Assembly (NCBI RefSeq): GCF_017940685.1 | Contig: NZ_JAGAYD010000105.1 | Span: forward strand, 1-39,556 | From: Butyrivibrio sp. | GTDB lineage: Bacteria; Bacillota; Clostridia; Lachnospirales; Lachnospiraceae | DNA length: 39,556 nt | Reading direction: 5' to 3' | Part shown: positions 1-5,747 of the stretch, in pieces | Layout of the letters: every line of letters starts with the position of its first letter | Position numbering within the stretch: position 1 is the first letter of the stretch | Notes under the pieces: model-generated | The model's input: only the letters and a program-made list of their open reading frames with translations | Told to the model about the DNA's origin: nothing | Database searches by the model: none | Translations under genes and position numbers: made by a program

Positions 1-149
1 GGGTCACAGGGAACATACAGAATGTTTGCAGACTCAGGCCATTCCTGCTTAAGGTCCTCAAAAAAGCCATAGCATTCCCCAGGATCTTTTTTCTCATAAC
101 TATCTATTTCCTGATAAGGAATAAAACTGCCTGTAAGATACAAAACCAT
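1..149 (-). CDS. N-terminal part of a peptidase S51 / type 1 glutamine-amidotransferase-like protein (cut by window edge)
   Basis: Only the first 49 codons are present; the gene continues past base 1. The start ATG (147-149) has GGAG placed 7 nt upstream. The visible protein opens MVLYLTGSF and continues with an acidic stretch and a segment GFFEDLKQEWPE followed by a hydrophobic strand ending ILYVPCD. This layout (first beta strand, loop, helix, strand ending in a small-molecule-site loop) is what I remember for the peptidase E-like family with a class I amidotransferase fold in Lachnospiraceae. The catalytic Ser lies outside the window, so the activity cannot be confirmed. It lies 58 nt downstream of the esterase gene in the same direction and may be co-transcribed with it. 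Confidence 0.45.
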   Translation of the reverse strand, partial: MVLYLTGSFIPYQEIDSYEKKDPGECYGFFEDLKQEWPESANILYVPCD

Positions 150-207
150 AGGTTTTCTCCTATATGTCTGCAACAATGAGGTATATACAAGTTAATTGTA
201 TCACTTT

Positions 208-837
208 TTATGCGTTTTGGTTAATGACCCATGAAAAAGCCTTGGCTGTTCTTATATCTGGATCTCTAAAATGATTGCCAGGGTTCCACTCAAGGGTCGT
301 TACGATCTGCTTGTTTTGAAGGATTGCATGGGCTCTGCGGATATCGTCACCCACCTTCGCCATAACAGGGTTTCTTACCTTTTCTTCTTTGTCTCCAAGA
401 CTTAAATACACTTTGGAAGCTTTCAGATCGCTTTTTTCCATGTAATCTACAAATCCCGGAAACCAGATAGATGGGGATGCTGCTGCAACGCCCTCAAAGA
501 TATCCGTCTGATAGGCTGCCCAAAGGGCAAAGAGACCTGCAAGTGAGTATCCGCCTATGTAGTAAGTCTTGCTGTCGTCGGCGCACTGGGAAAGTACCTC
601 TTTTAAGGCAGCTTCTGCGTTACCGCCAAAGTCCTCCTTCCCAAACACAGCAGGAGCCTGCCATGGTGAAAGGTCATTGTTCCAGTTATTGATCTTCAGC
701 GCAACAAGGCGAAAGTCCATCTTGGCATTTTTACTTATAAGAGCGACCTCGTTTTCAATTCCTTCAAGGTCATGTTCGTCCACCATCTGGATCAAGACTA
801 TATTAGCATCGGGATTTCCAAATTCTAGTTTATTCAT
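208..837 (-). CDS. Putative alpha/beta-hydrolase esterase (esterase D-like)
   Basis: A 209-residue soluble protein. The nucleophile elbow GGYSLAG puts the catalytic Ser at residue 98. Asp149 in the LSLGDKEE segment and His189 in the PGNHF segment are the natural acid and base of the triad. The segment after the elbow (GLFALWAAYQTDIFEG, then SPSIWF) is typical of the esterase D/enterochelin esterase-like superfamily. There is no signal peptide, so it should be cytoplasmic; the substrate is unknown. The AAGGAG ribosome site sits about 16 nt from the ATG, farther than usual. Upstream are three helically phased CTTAAG palindromes, the first overlapping this ribosome site, so control by a dimeric regulator is possible (inference). 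Confidence 0.75.
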   Translation of the reverse strand: MNKLEFGNPDANIVLIQMVDEHDLEGIENEVALISKNAKMDFRLVALKINNWNNDLSPWQAPAVFGKEDFGGNAEAALKEVLSQCADDSKTYYIGGYSLAGLFALWAAYQTDIFEGVAAASPSIWFPGFVDYMEKSDLKASKVYLSLGDKEEKVRNPVMAKVGDDIRRAHAILQNKQIVTTLEWNPGNHFRDPDIRTAKAFSWVINQNA

Positions 838-855
838 AGCGTTATTCCGTAAACT

Positions 856-896
856 CCTTAAGGCTTTCTTAAGATTAACAGCAGAAATTCTTAAGA
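856..896. promoter_or_regulatory. Three phased CTTAAG palindromes in a divergent intergenic region (candidate operators)
   Basis: CTTAAG occurs at 857-862, 868-873 and 890-895, so the centres are 11 and 22 bp apart (one and two helical turns). The last two lie in a 12-bp direct repeat, TTCTTAAGATTA (866-877 and 888-899), with the 8-bp palindrome TCTTAAGA at the core. The first, CCTTAAGG, overlaps the ribosome site of the minus-strand esterase. The third overlaps a possible plus-strand -35 (TTAAGA 891-896, 16 nt before TACAAT 913-918) for the Rpn-tail gene. No regulator is known; the function is inferred from spacing. Confidence 0.4.
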
Positions 897-986
897 TTAC
901 TGTTGTCCTATTTACAATGATATCACAGGATGCTATAGTCGCAGTGACAGGATTTCTTCGTAGCTAACAGGAAGGAGGCCATTGAT

Positions 987-1238
987 ATGTGTTCGCTTGA
1001 ATGTACAGCAGAAGAGCAACTGCAGGTATTTGCTGATGAGGCATATGACAAAGGGTTAGCACAAGGTATCTCTCAAGGTATTACCCAAGGCGTGTCTCAA
1101 GGAATAACAAGTGTCAATGAACTGTATTCATGGCTTTTTGAAAATGACAGATCTTCAGATGTATTAAGAGCAACTTCTGATCCTGACTATCTTGAAGTTC
1201 TATTTAAAGAATACAGAGATGCAACTGGAATACAGTAA
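987..1238 (+). CDS. Stand-alone C-terminal tail of an Rpn (YhgA-like, PD-(D/E)XK) nuclease
   Basis: An 83-residue protein with an excellent ribosome site (AGGAGG, 8 nt before ATG). Residues about 22-41 are a tandem tetrapeptide pattern, QG(I/V)(S/T) repeated four times. The region after it (ELYSWLFENDRSSDVLRAT, then a short helix) matches the ends of Rpn-family recombination-promoting nucleases in Clostridia as I remember them. The nuclease domain is absent, and nothing upstream on this strand encodes it. It is either a decayed gene whose last third survives, or a dedicated short product. In E. coli Rpn systems an internally started C-terminal form blocks the toxic full-length nuclease. The good ribosome site and the adjacent terminator favour an expressed gene. 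It is convergent with the zinc-ribbon operon. Confidence 0.5.
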   Translation: MCSLECTAEEQLQVFADEAYDKGLAQGISQGITQGVSQGITSVNELYSWLFENDRSSDVLRATSDPDYLEVLFKEYRDATGIQ

Positions 1239-1265
1239 TACACCATATCTTTTCTTAGATATAAC

Positions 1266-1292
1266 AAGGCCGTGGCATTCGCCACGGCCTTT
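1266..1292. terminator. Bidirectional rho-independent terminator
   Basis: Perfect 11-bp inverted repeat AAGGCCGTGGC / GCCACGGCCTT with an ATTC loop, between the convergent ends of the Rpn-tail gene (+) and the zinc-ribbon gene (-). T residues follow on the plus strand, and the complementary A run at the other side gives a short U tract on the minus strand. It probably ends both transcripts. Confidence 0.8.
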
Positions 1293-1330
1293 AATATACT
1301 GATCACGCTCATATTGAGAGTTTAAAATTC

Positions 1331-1567
1331 TCAGGCATTCTTAAGCTCTTTATACTGTGCTCCAGTAAGTACCTCTGAATCGCCGCAGCAAGGGCAAACG
1401 ATAAGGCGCTTTGAAGTCCAGCCAAGAACCGGAATGTAGAAAAGTGTAACAGCAAACTTCTCTCTTGCAAGAGTTCTCTCTACATCGTGATGGCAGTTAG
1501 GGCATACGCATCTGCCAAGATTTCTGTCTAATTTGATCTTTTTTCTTGTTCCGTATAAAATAAACAT
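1331..1567 (-). CDS. Zinc-ribbon protein
   Basis: A 78-residue protein with two cysteine knuckles, CPNC (residues about 22-25) and CPCC (about 58-61), separated by a hydrophobic stretch around FYIPVLGW. This fits the small zinc-ribbon family of Firmicutes (MFFIIG-type N-terminus, ribbon split by a hydrophobic strand pair). Zinc binding is very likely; the biological role is unknown. It is the second gene of a two-gene operon, 16 nt after the 141-codon gene, and ends just before the bidirectional terminator at 1266-1292. Confidence 0.65.
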   Translation of the reverse strand: MFILYGTRKKIKLDRNLGRCVCPNCHHDVERTLAREKFAVTLFYIPVLGWTSKRLIVCPCCGDSEVLTGAQYKELKNA

Positions 1568-1583
1568 CTTTACTCTCCTCCTA

Positions 1584-2009
1584 TTAAGCTATAAGGCTTC
1601 CTTCATTTGCTTTGCAGCGCTCTGCAAGAGTGCTGAGTACAGTGTTGAAATCAGGTACGTTCTGTACTTTTGAACATTTTGAGAAATAGAAGGTCTCGCC
1701 ATTAATAGTCTCTACAGCTATAGCCTTGAAGTTGTAATCGTAAGAGCCATAGAAGCAGTTTGAGCAGTAAACATTTGTGATATCCTTGACAGGAAGGATA
1801 ACAATGCTTCTCTTGAAATCCCCAAAGTGACATACATAGTTTGCAGTGATCATAACCTGCGCCTTGGCAAGATTAAGCACGCCAGCGCCCTGTGACTCAG
1901 TAAGGAAAGAGTTAAGGTACTCTTTACCCCGGCCGTTTTCAAGAGCTTTCTCTACTGCTAAAGCGTTTTTTTCCTTGTCCATGTTAAATACTTTTTCGAA
2001 TTTTAACAT
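1584..2009 (-). CDS. Hypothetical protein, possibly a PH-like beta domain
   Basis: 141 residues, not recognised. A helical N-terminal third (about 1-50) is followed by alternating beta-type strands (MITANYVCHFG, RSIVILPVKDITNVYC, FKAIAVETINGETFYF) that read like a bacterial PH-type fold, then a C-terminal helix. It contains a CSNC pair at residues about 82-85, which could be redox-active or metal-binding. The start has AGGAGG 7 nt upstream. It is the first gene of the operon with the zinc-ribbon gene and has its own near-consensus promoter. A nuclease or transcription-factor role cannot be argued from what is visible. Confidence 0.55.
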   Translation of the reverse strand: MLKFEKVFNMDKEKNALAVEKALENGRGKEYLNSFLTESQGAGVLNLAKAQVMITANYVCHFGDFKRSIVILPVKDITNVYCSNCFYGSYDYNFKAIAVETINGETFYFSKCSKVQNVPDFNTVLSTLAERCKANEGSLIA

Positions 2010-2022
2010 CTTTTTTCCTCCT

Positions 2023-2040
2023 TAGGTGGAAACCCACCAA
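2023..2040 (-). promoter_or_regulatory. 5'-end leader hairpin next to the ribosome site
   Basis: On the minus strand GGTGG-GTTT-CCACC forms a 5-bp G/C-rich hairpin. It begins at or within 2-3 nt of the transcription start predicted from the promoter at 2047-2075 and ends 2 nt before the AAGGAGG ribosome site. Such a position usually protects the mRNA 5' end or tunes access of the ribosome; here this is inference. Confidence 0.4.
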
Positions 2041-2046
2041 GGCACG

Positions 2047-2075
2047 ATTATACTACGCCCACAAGGATTGTTCAA
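2047..2075 (-). promoter_or_regulatory. Sigma-A-type promoter of the zinc-ribbon operon
   Basis: On the minus strand, -35 TTGAAC (2070-2075) and -10 TATAAT (2047-2052) are separated by 17 nt. The expected start is near 2040, leaving a leader of about 30 nt with AGGAGG. The -10 is a perfect consensus, so this should be a strong promoter. Confidence 0.75.
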
Positions 2076-2145
2076 GTTTTAACAAGCTGTTATTCGCAAT
2101 TTGATGCTTTTAGCATGTTTTCGATTATCATTCACTGTTTTGATG

Positions 2146-3657
2146 TCATCTTTTCACCTGCTCAGAAAGTGATTCCTCCAAGAGCTTGGGATTCTCGATC
2201 AGAGTCTTCATAAGCCTGATTGAGCGGGCATAGTAGAATCCGTCAGATATTCTCTCATCTATTGTAAATGCCAGATCAAGCTCTTTTTTCATGGTGACAT
2301 TTCCGTCCTGATCGTGGTAAGGCTTGAACTTCTTGGTTCCTATTATAATAAAGATTGAATTGGTTCCCCAGTTCATCAGGTGGTGATATCCAATATCAAG
2401 GCCAAGGGATCCAAGGTTTGACAGCACTACAGAACACTGGTAAGGGTCTGTTGCTATAACAGACTGTGGCATCCAGCCGTGTCTGTCTAAAAACCTTGCT
2501 ATAGCACCGATAAGGTGTTTACCCGGGATCTTCATAATAAAGTTCATGGCTTCGGTGGACTCATCGTCCTCCTTCTTGCAGAGAGCTATCTGCTCTCTTA
2601 CTTTATGACTTATGGTGAAAAGAGTGTCCGTATCCTCTGCAACAATCCTTGCAAGGGTCTCATCTGCATCATCCCTGAACTCTTTTTTTACCGTAAAAGC
2701 TGCCGTGACACATCTTCTCTGGTACATGGTCTGGTTGGCGATAAAACGGTTCATCTGAGGTCTTTGCCTTATGGTCCTGAGAGCCGCTGCTATAACTATG
2801 TCAAAGATAGCAATTCTTTCATCAGGGTGCTCTTTGTTATAGTTTCTTATGTATTCCTCTGTACCTGCAATTTCCACTGAGAGCTTCATGTAGGCCTCAT
2901 TGTCACATCTGTTTGGATACATCAGTGGCATAATGTAGTGCATGGAATCTATGTCTCTTATAAGCTCTCCGTCACGCCGATCTCCGATTCTTCTTTTTCC
3001 CAATTTAATATCCCTTCCAAATAAAACAATTTCCAGAAACAAATAAAGTATAACTGCAGCACATACATCGATAAAGGAATGCTGCTTAACAAAACACACC
3101 GATATGCATATCATAAATGACCACAGGGCTAAAAGAACCTTTTTTATGAGCTTGTGATCTCTTGCTGCAAGATGCGCTGACAAAACAGCCAGGGTATATC
3201 CCACATGAAGCGACGGACAAACTCCCGTAGGTGTATCCACCTTATAAATATACCCCAGAAGCCTTGTAAGAACGTTATCATGTGCAAAAGCTTCCGGCCT
3301 CATGTTCTGAACAGAGGGCCACAGGATATAAGTGATGACAGCTATTATCTGCATACCTACGATGAGCTTTTGCGCCCTGACAAAGCCCTTTATGTCATAT
3401 AGCACAAAATAAAGGAGCGACAATACCATGAAAAAATACCAGGATACATAGAATATAACAAAATATTCATTGAAAGGTATCAGATCATCGATCCTACTGT
3501 GGACCACGTGACAGCTGCTCTCCGGGATAAAATTCTCTGTCATGAGATACATGACAAGGTATCCTACCCACCCCAGCAGCAACAGTAAATGCCTGTATTC
3601 ATTACTTGTAATATTGGATAGTCTTAGTTTTCTATAATCAACAACCGGTTTTTTCAT
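2146..3657 (-). CDS. Fusion of a PAP2/inositolphosphotransferase-type membrane domain with an E2-acyltransferase-like domain
   Basis: 503 residues in two parts. Residues about 20-215 are a polytopic PAP2-superfamily domain of the Aur1/Ipt1-like type: PSLHVGYT at 148-155 and KQHSFID at 191-197, giving His151, His193 and Asp197 as the catalytic set. Residues about 220-503 resemble the catalytic domain of 2-oxoacid dehydrogenase E2/chloramphenicol acetyltransferases, without lipoyl or subunit-binding domains: the SNLGSLG strand, the GTNSIF segment, and DERISDG at 467-473. True E2 enzymes have HRxxxDG; here Glu468 replaces the catalytic His, as I recall also for related clostridial proteins. The gene starts inside the stop of the acyltransferase gene (TAATG), so the two are translationally coupled. 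Lipid head-group or acyl transfer at the membrane is the likely role; the exact reaction is unknown. Confidence 0.7.
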   Translation of the reverse strand: MKKPVVDYRKLRLSNITSNEYRHLLLLLGWVGYLVMYLMTENFIPESSCHVVHSRIDDLIPFNEYFVIFYVSWYFFMVLSLLYFVLYDIKGFVRAQKLIVGMQIIAVITYILWPSVQNMRPEAFAHDNVLTRLLGYIYKVDTPTGVCPSLHVGYTLAVLSAHLAARDHKLIKKVLLALWSFMICISVCFVKQHSFIDVCAAVILYLFLEIVLFGRDIKLGKRRIGDRRDGELIRDIDSMHYIMPLMYPNRCDNEAYMKLSVEIAGTEEYIRNYNKEHPDERIAIFDIVIAAALRTIRQRPQMNRFIANQTMYQRRCVTAAFTVKKEFRDDADETLARIVAEDTDTLFTISHKVREQIALCKKEDDESTEAMNFIMKIPGKHLIGAIARFLDRHGWMPQSVIATDPYQCSVVLSNLGSLGLDIGYHHLMNWGTNSIFIIIGTKKFKPYHDQDGNVTMKKELDLAFTIDERISDGFYYARSIRLMKTLIENPKLLEESLSEQVKR

Positions 3658-4415
3658 TATAATCTTTCATTAAACGGATAATCTTTTTTTGAAACATTGG
3701 GGTAAGGCACCACCCGGTGTCTTGGCTGGGCGTAAGCAAGCTCTGATATGCTCTCCTGAAGGTACTTACATATCCTCTCAGCTTCATCTTTTTGGGAAGC
3801 CTTAGGGTCGTACATTATGGGCTTTCCAAATACCAGCTTGTGAAGTCCGGGGCAGACATACATAGGCACAAAAGGGACAGGCTCTTTATACTGTCTGTAG
3901 TAGTACTTGGCCACATGGACAAATCCCCTCTGAAACTCATGAACTATATTGTTATATTCTGTGTAGTCCTCAGGAAAAATAACAATCATAGCTCCCTCTT
4001 TAAGCTTGTCGCAGGATAGCTGAAAGGTCTTCATGACGCGCTTATCCCTGTAAACAGGCAGTGTATCTGCATTAGTAAAAATAATCTCCGCAAGGCCCGG
4101 GATTATATATGAAAAGAGCCTGTAAAAAGGCCTTAGGAGAGCCGGCTTTTTTGACCAGAAATCCTTGTAGGCATAGTCTGCAACCTTCTCTCTTTCCATC
4201 ATCTCAGAAATACACCAGGTGTAGTGTTTCCTGGGAAAATAAAGCTCTGCTGCAATAGGGCCATAGGCCTGGGAGTGATTGCCAACAACTATTGCAGGCC
4301 CGTCAGGAAGGTTCTCGCCTTTTTCTGTCTGATATGCAGGTATCACAATGGATACTATCTTCCTTGCTATCCTGTACACTATGTGTTTCAATTTCCACCT
4401 CCGGATGAGATTCAT
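3657..4415 (-). CDS. Lysophospholipid acyltransferase-like protein (PlsC superfamily)
   Basis: Up to 252 residues. The PlsC block I is VVGNHSQAYGP (NH at 46-47), but the Asp of NHx4D is Gly here. Block III looks like VIFPEDYTEYNN (from about 145) and a later PFVPMYV fits block IV. I remember close clostridial proteins with NHxQMHGP, so the change may be a family trait. Start choice: the first ATG (4415) has no ribosome site and would lie about 7 nt from a start predicted from TATACT at 4429-4434. A TTG at codon 9 (4389-4391) has GGAGG 6 nt upstream (4398-4402) and is the more likely start. It is coupled by TAATG to the PAP2 fusion downstream, which suggests one shared lipid pathway. Confidence 0.7.
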   Translation of the reverse strand: MNLIRRWKLKHIVYRIARKIVSIVIPAYQTEKGENLPDGPAIVVGNHSQAYGPIAAELYFPRKHYTWCISEMMEREKVADYAYKDFWSKKPALLRPFYRLFSYIIPGLAEIIFTNADTLPVYRDKRVMKTFQLSCDKLKEGAMIVIFPEDYTEYNNIVHEFQRGFVHVAKYYYRQYKEPVPFVPMYVCPGLHKLVFGKPIMYDPKASQKDEAERICKYLQESISELAYAQPRHRVVPYPNVSKKDYPFNERL

Positions 4416-4448
4416 TCCCCAAAGTATGAGTATAACCTATTTTAAAGA

Positions 4449-4494
4449 AAAAAGCAGATGCTGAGAAGTAAATCTTTCTCAACACCTGCTTTTC
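4449..4494. terminator. Long imperfect hairpin with U tracts (bidirectional terminator)
   Basis: AAAAGCAGnTGnTGAGAA pairs with TTCTCAnCAnCTGCTTTT around an 8-nt loop. On the minus strand it is followed by TTTTTTCTTT, a strong U tract; on the plus strand by TTTTCTTCC. It lies just upstream of the acyltransferase gene, where no minus-strand gene ends, so the transcript it stops is unclear (see findings). Confidence 0.65.
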
Positions 4495-4603
4495 TTCCTT
4501 ATACGAATGAAAAATAGTAGGGGAAATTTTTTTGATTTATAAATAACTTGCGAGAAAACCCCTTCCGATGAAATCGATGAAATCGGATGTGGGATGAATT
4601 GCC

Positions 4604-4632
4604 TTTACACGAACAACTGTTCGTGATAGAAT
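4604..4632 (+). promoter_or_regulatory. Sigma-A promoter with an operator in its spacer
   Basis: -35 TTTACA (4604-4609), a spacer of exactly 17 nt, and -10 TAGAAT (4627-4632). The start is expected at about 4638-4640. The spacer is almost filled by the LexA-type dyad at 4608-4625, so a bound repressor would cover the promoter. It drives the plus-strand structured RNA and the small gene at 4915. Confidence 0.8.
4608..4625. promoter_or_regulatory. LexA (SOS) box
   Basis: A perfect 8+8 bp dyad, CACGAACA-AC-TGTTCGTG. Its core CGAACAACTGTTCG (4610-4623) matches the Gram-positive LexA/DinR consensus CGAACRNRYGTTYG at all but one position (C for the second R). It sits between -35 and -10 of a good promoter, the classic place for LexA repression. 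No other gene in the window shows such a site. Confidence 0.75.
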
Positions 4633-4637
4633 AAACA

Positions 4638-4850
4638 TATCGGAACCTTGAAAACTGTATATAGCGGGTTGTGCCATGAATCTAACAAACAAAGAACCTA
4701 TGGCACGTAAAATATACAAGGTGTTTGTTCCCAAGCGCCACAAGCGCATATATAACACTTAAAGTATGCCGAAGGGACTTCCCGACGGAGTAGCGGCACA
4801 GTGAACGTGCCTTACTATACCGCATGGTATTGTAGAAACCATTTCCGATA
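4638..4850 (+). ncRNA. Candidate structured RNA under SOS-type control
   Basis: Helices found by eye. The 5' end (4638-4645) pairs with 4843-4850 over 8 bp (TATCGGAA/TTCCGATA), closing the molecule from its predicted first nucleotide. Stacked inside: CCTTG 4646-4650 with CAAGG 4717-4721; TATAT 4658-4662 with ATATA 4712-4716; GTGCCAT 4671-4677 with ATGGCAC 4700-4706. The loop of that last stem (AACAAACA 4684-4691) pairs with TGTTTGTT 4722-4729, a pseudoknot. Smaller hairpins: GCGC 4735-4738/4744-4747; TGCCG 4767-4771/CGGCA 4794-4798 (or GGCAC 4795-4799/GTGCC 4807-4811); ATACC 4817-4821/GGTAT 4826-4830. No RNA family is recognised. It could be a cis-acting leader of the next gene or a separate RNA. 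A 28-codon ORF lies inside but lacks a ribosome site. Confidence 0.5.
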
Positions 4851-4856
4851 ACATCG

Positions 4857-4874
4857 GTCATGGTAGTTCATGAC
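4857..4874 (+). promoter_or_regulatory. Hairpin upstream of the 65-codon gene
   Basis: GTCATG-GTAGTT-CATGAC, a perfect 6-bp stem. It contains the ATG at 4870, which would be an alternative, longer start of the following gene, and it overlaps a competing hairpin CCGAT-AAC-ATCGG (4845-4857). The latter competes with the closing helix of the RNA, so the 3' end of the leader could switch between two forms (inference). Confidence 0.35.
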
Positions 4875-4914
4875 TATAATAGGAAAAGAAAAACATGTTT
4901 GGGAGAGCCAGGTT

Positions 4915-5112
4915 ATGAATATTCATCTTTGCAAAGGGGACGAAACCTTAGACGAGGCCCTTAAGTATATCAACGAGCACGACAAGGAAAATAAGAAGTA
5001 CACTTTCGATAAAGAAAAAGACAGGTGCTATATAGGAGATAATGCATTCTCCTCGGCACCTGTCCTTATCAACTACAAAAACACATACTACGCGCTTCAC
5101 GAAGTAGAATGA
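4915..5112 (+). CDS. Small orphan protein of the SOS-type unit
   Basis: 65 residues from the ATG at 4915, or 80 from the ATG at 4870. The shorter form is preferred because GGGAG lies 9 nt upstream of 4915, while the earlier ATG is buried in a hairpin and has no ribosome site. The protein is small, charged and soluble, with a helix (DETLDEALKYINEHDKE), a Lys/Asp-rich turn and two or three beta strands ending YYALHEVE; one Cys is at about residue 6 and one near 38. I do not recognise a family. It is the only protein gene of the plus-strand unit and is followed by a strong terminator, so induction by DNA damage is predicted. Confidence 0.55.
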   Translation: MNIHLCKGDETLDEALKYINEHDKENKKYTFDKEKDRCYIGDNAFSSAPVLINYKNTYYALHEVE

Positions 5113-5130
5113 TCAGGTGCGCAAACAAAG

Positions 5131-5161
5131 AGAGACGGTATGAGCCGTCTCTATCTTTTTT
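5131..5161. terminator. Rho-independent terminator between convergent genes
   Basis: Perfect 8-bp stem AGAGACGG / CCGTCTCT with a TATGAG loop, followed on the plus strand by ATCTTTTTT. It ends the SOS-type unit. On the minus strand it is followed by TTTGTTTG and can also end the long murE-rsgA block. Confidence 0.85.
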
Positions 5162-5171
5162 CATTCATGTA

Positions 5172-5747
5172 TTACTGTATATCCTCTATTAGTCTTCTCT
5201 TGCCACCTATAGATTCGTAGACAAATATTTCGCAGTTCTTGGGACGGGGGCGCCAGATTATGCCGCTTTTTTTGCCCTCTAGGTAGCCTCTTATGGGACG
5301 GATTATTCCGCCGTGGCAAGCCACAAGGACATTCTCGTAATCCTTCTTTTCAAGTTCCTCAATAAATGACGCTGTTCTCTCCCTCATCTCCTTTATGGTC
5401 TCAACCCCCTTTGGGGCAGGAAATATTTCCGGAAGTGTCCAGTACGCGATCATCCTTGGTCCTGTGGCAAAATAACCCATAAGCTCATACTTGCCAAAAT
5501 CTGCCTCAATGATCCTCTCATCAGTTATGATCTGATCCTCACTGACATTACCAATGATGGACGCTGTCTTCACCGCCCTTATAAGGGGACTTGAATAGAC
5601 CGCGTCAAACTTAATATCCCCAAGCTGTTTTCTTCTCTCGGTAGCCTGAGCCATTCCAACTTCGTTAAGGGGGATATCACTTCTGCCCTGCATCATTCTC
5701 TTTTTGTTGTAGTCAGTCTGTCCATGTCTTGTAAGATATATCTTCAT
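5172..5747 (-). CDS. Histidine phosphatase family protein (phosphoglycerate mutase-like)
   Basis: 191 residues. The RHG motif is at 7-9 (LTRHGQTDYN), followed by QGRSDIPLNEVG, and the second catalytic His lies in VACHGGIIRP near the C-terminal third. This is the cofactor-dependent phosphoglycerate mutase/CobC-like superfamily; the length suits a small-molecule phosphatase rather than a true mutase. Its ATG overlaps the rsgA stop (ATGA), so the two are translationally coupled. In many Firmicutes rpe and a thiamine pyrophosphokinase gene follow rsgA; here this phosphatase does. The substrate is unknown. Confidence 0.8.
   Translation of the reverse strand: MKIYLTRHGQTDYNKKRMMQGRSDIPLNEVGMAQATERRKQLGDIKFDAVYSSPLIRAVKTASIIGNVSEDQIITDERIIEADFGKYELMGYFATGPRMIAYWTLPEIFPAPKGVETIKEMRERTASFIEELEKKDYENVLVACHGGIIRPIRGYLEGKKSGIIWRPRPKNCEIFVYESIGGKRRLIEDIQ

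Noticed and set aside
569-967. 132-codon plus-strand ORF opposite the esterase gene
   Set aside because: Antisense to a gene with an intact catalytic triad; low-complexity Ser/Arg composition typical of a shadow frame.
1012-1140. Short tandem DNA repeat (possible CRISPR or minisatellite)
   Set aside because: It is the coding pattern of the QG(I/V)(S/T) tetrapeptide repeat of the Rpn tail, not spaced direct repeats.
4640-4665. rRNA spacer-like motif (CCTTGAAAACTG)
   Set aside because: It resembles 16S-23S spacer text in Firmicutes, but no rRNA or tRNA gene is near, and the bases take part in the local helices.
4537-4758. 73-codon minus-strand ORF across the SOS-type unit
   Set aside because: No ribosome site, ordinary shadow composition, and it lies antisense to a region with clear plus-strand signals.
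4676-4762. 28-codon basic ORF (ends PKRHKRIYNT) just after the SOS-type promoter
   Set aside because: There is no ribosome site, and both of its ATGs (4676 and 4700) lie in the two arms of the same 7-bp stem; the structured-RNA reading explains the sequence better. A leader peptide is not excluded.
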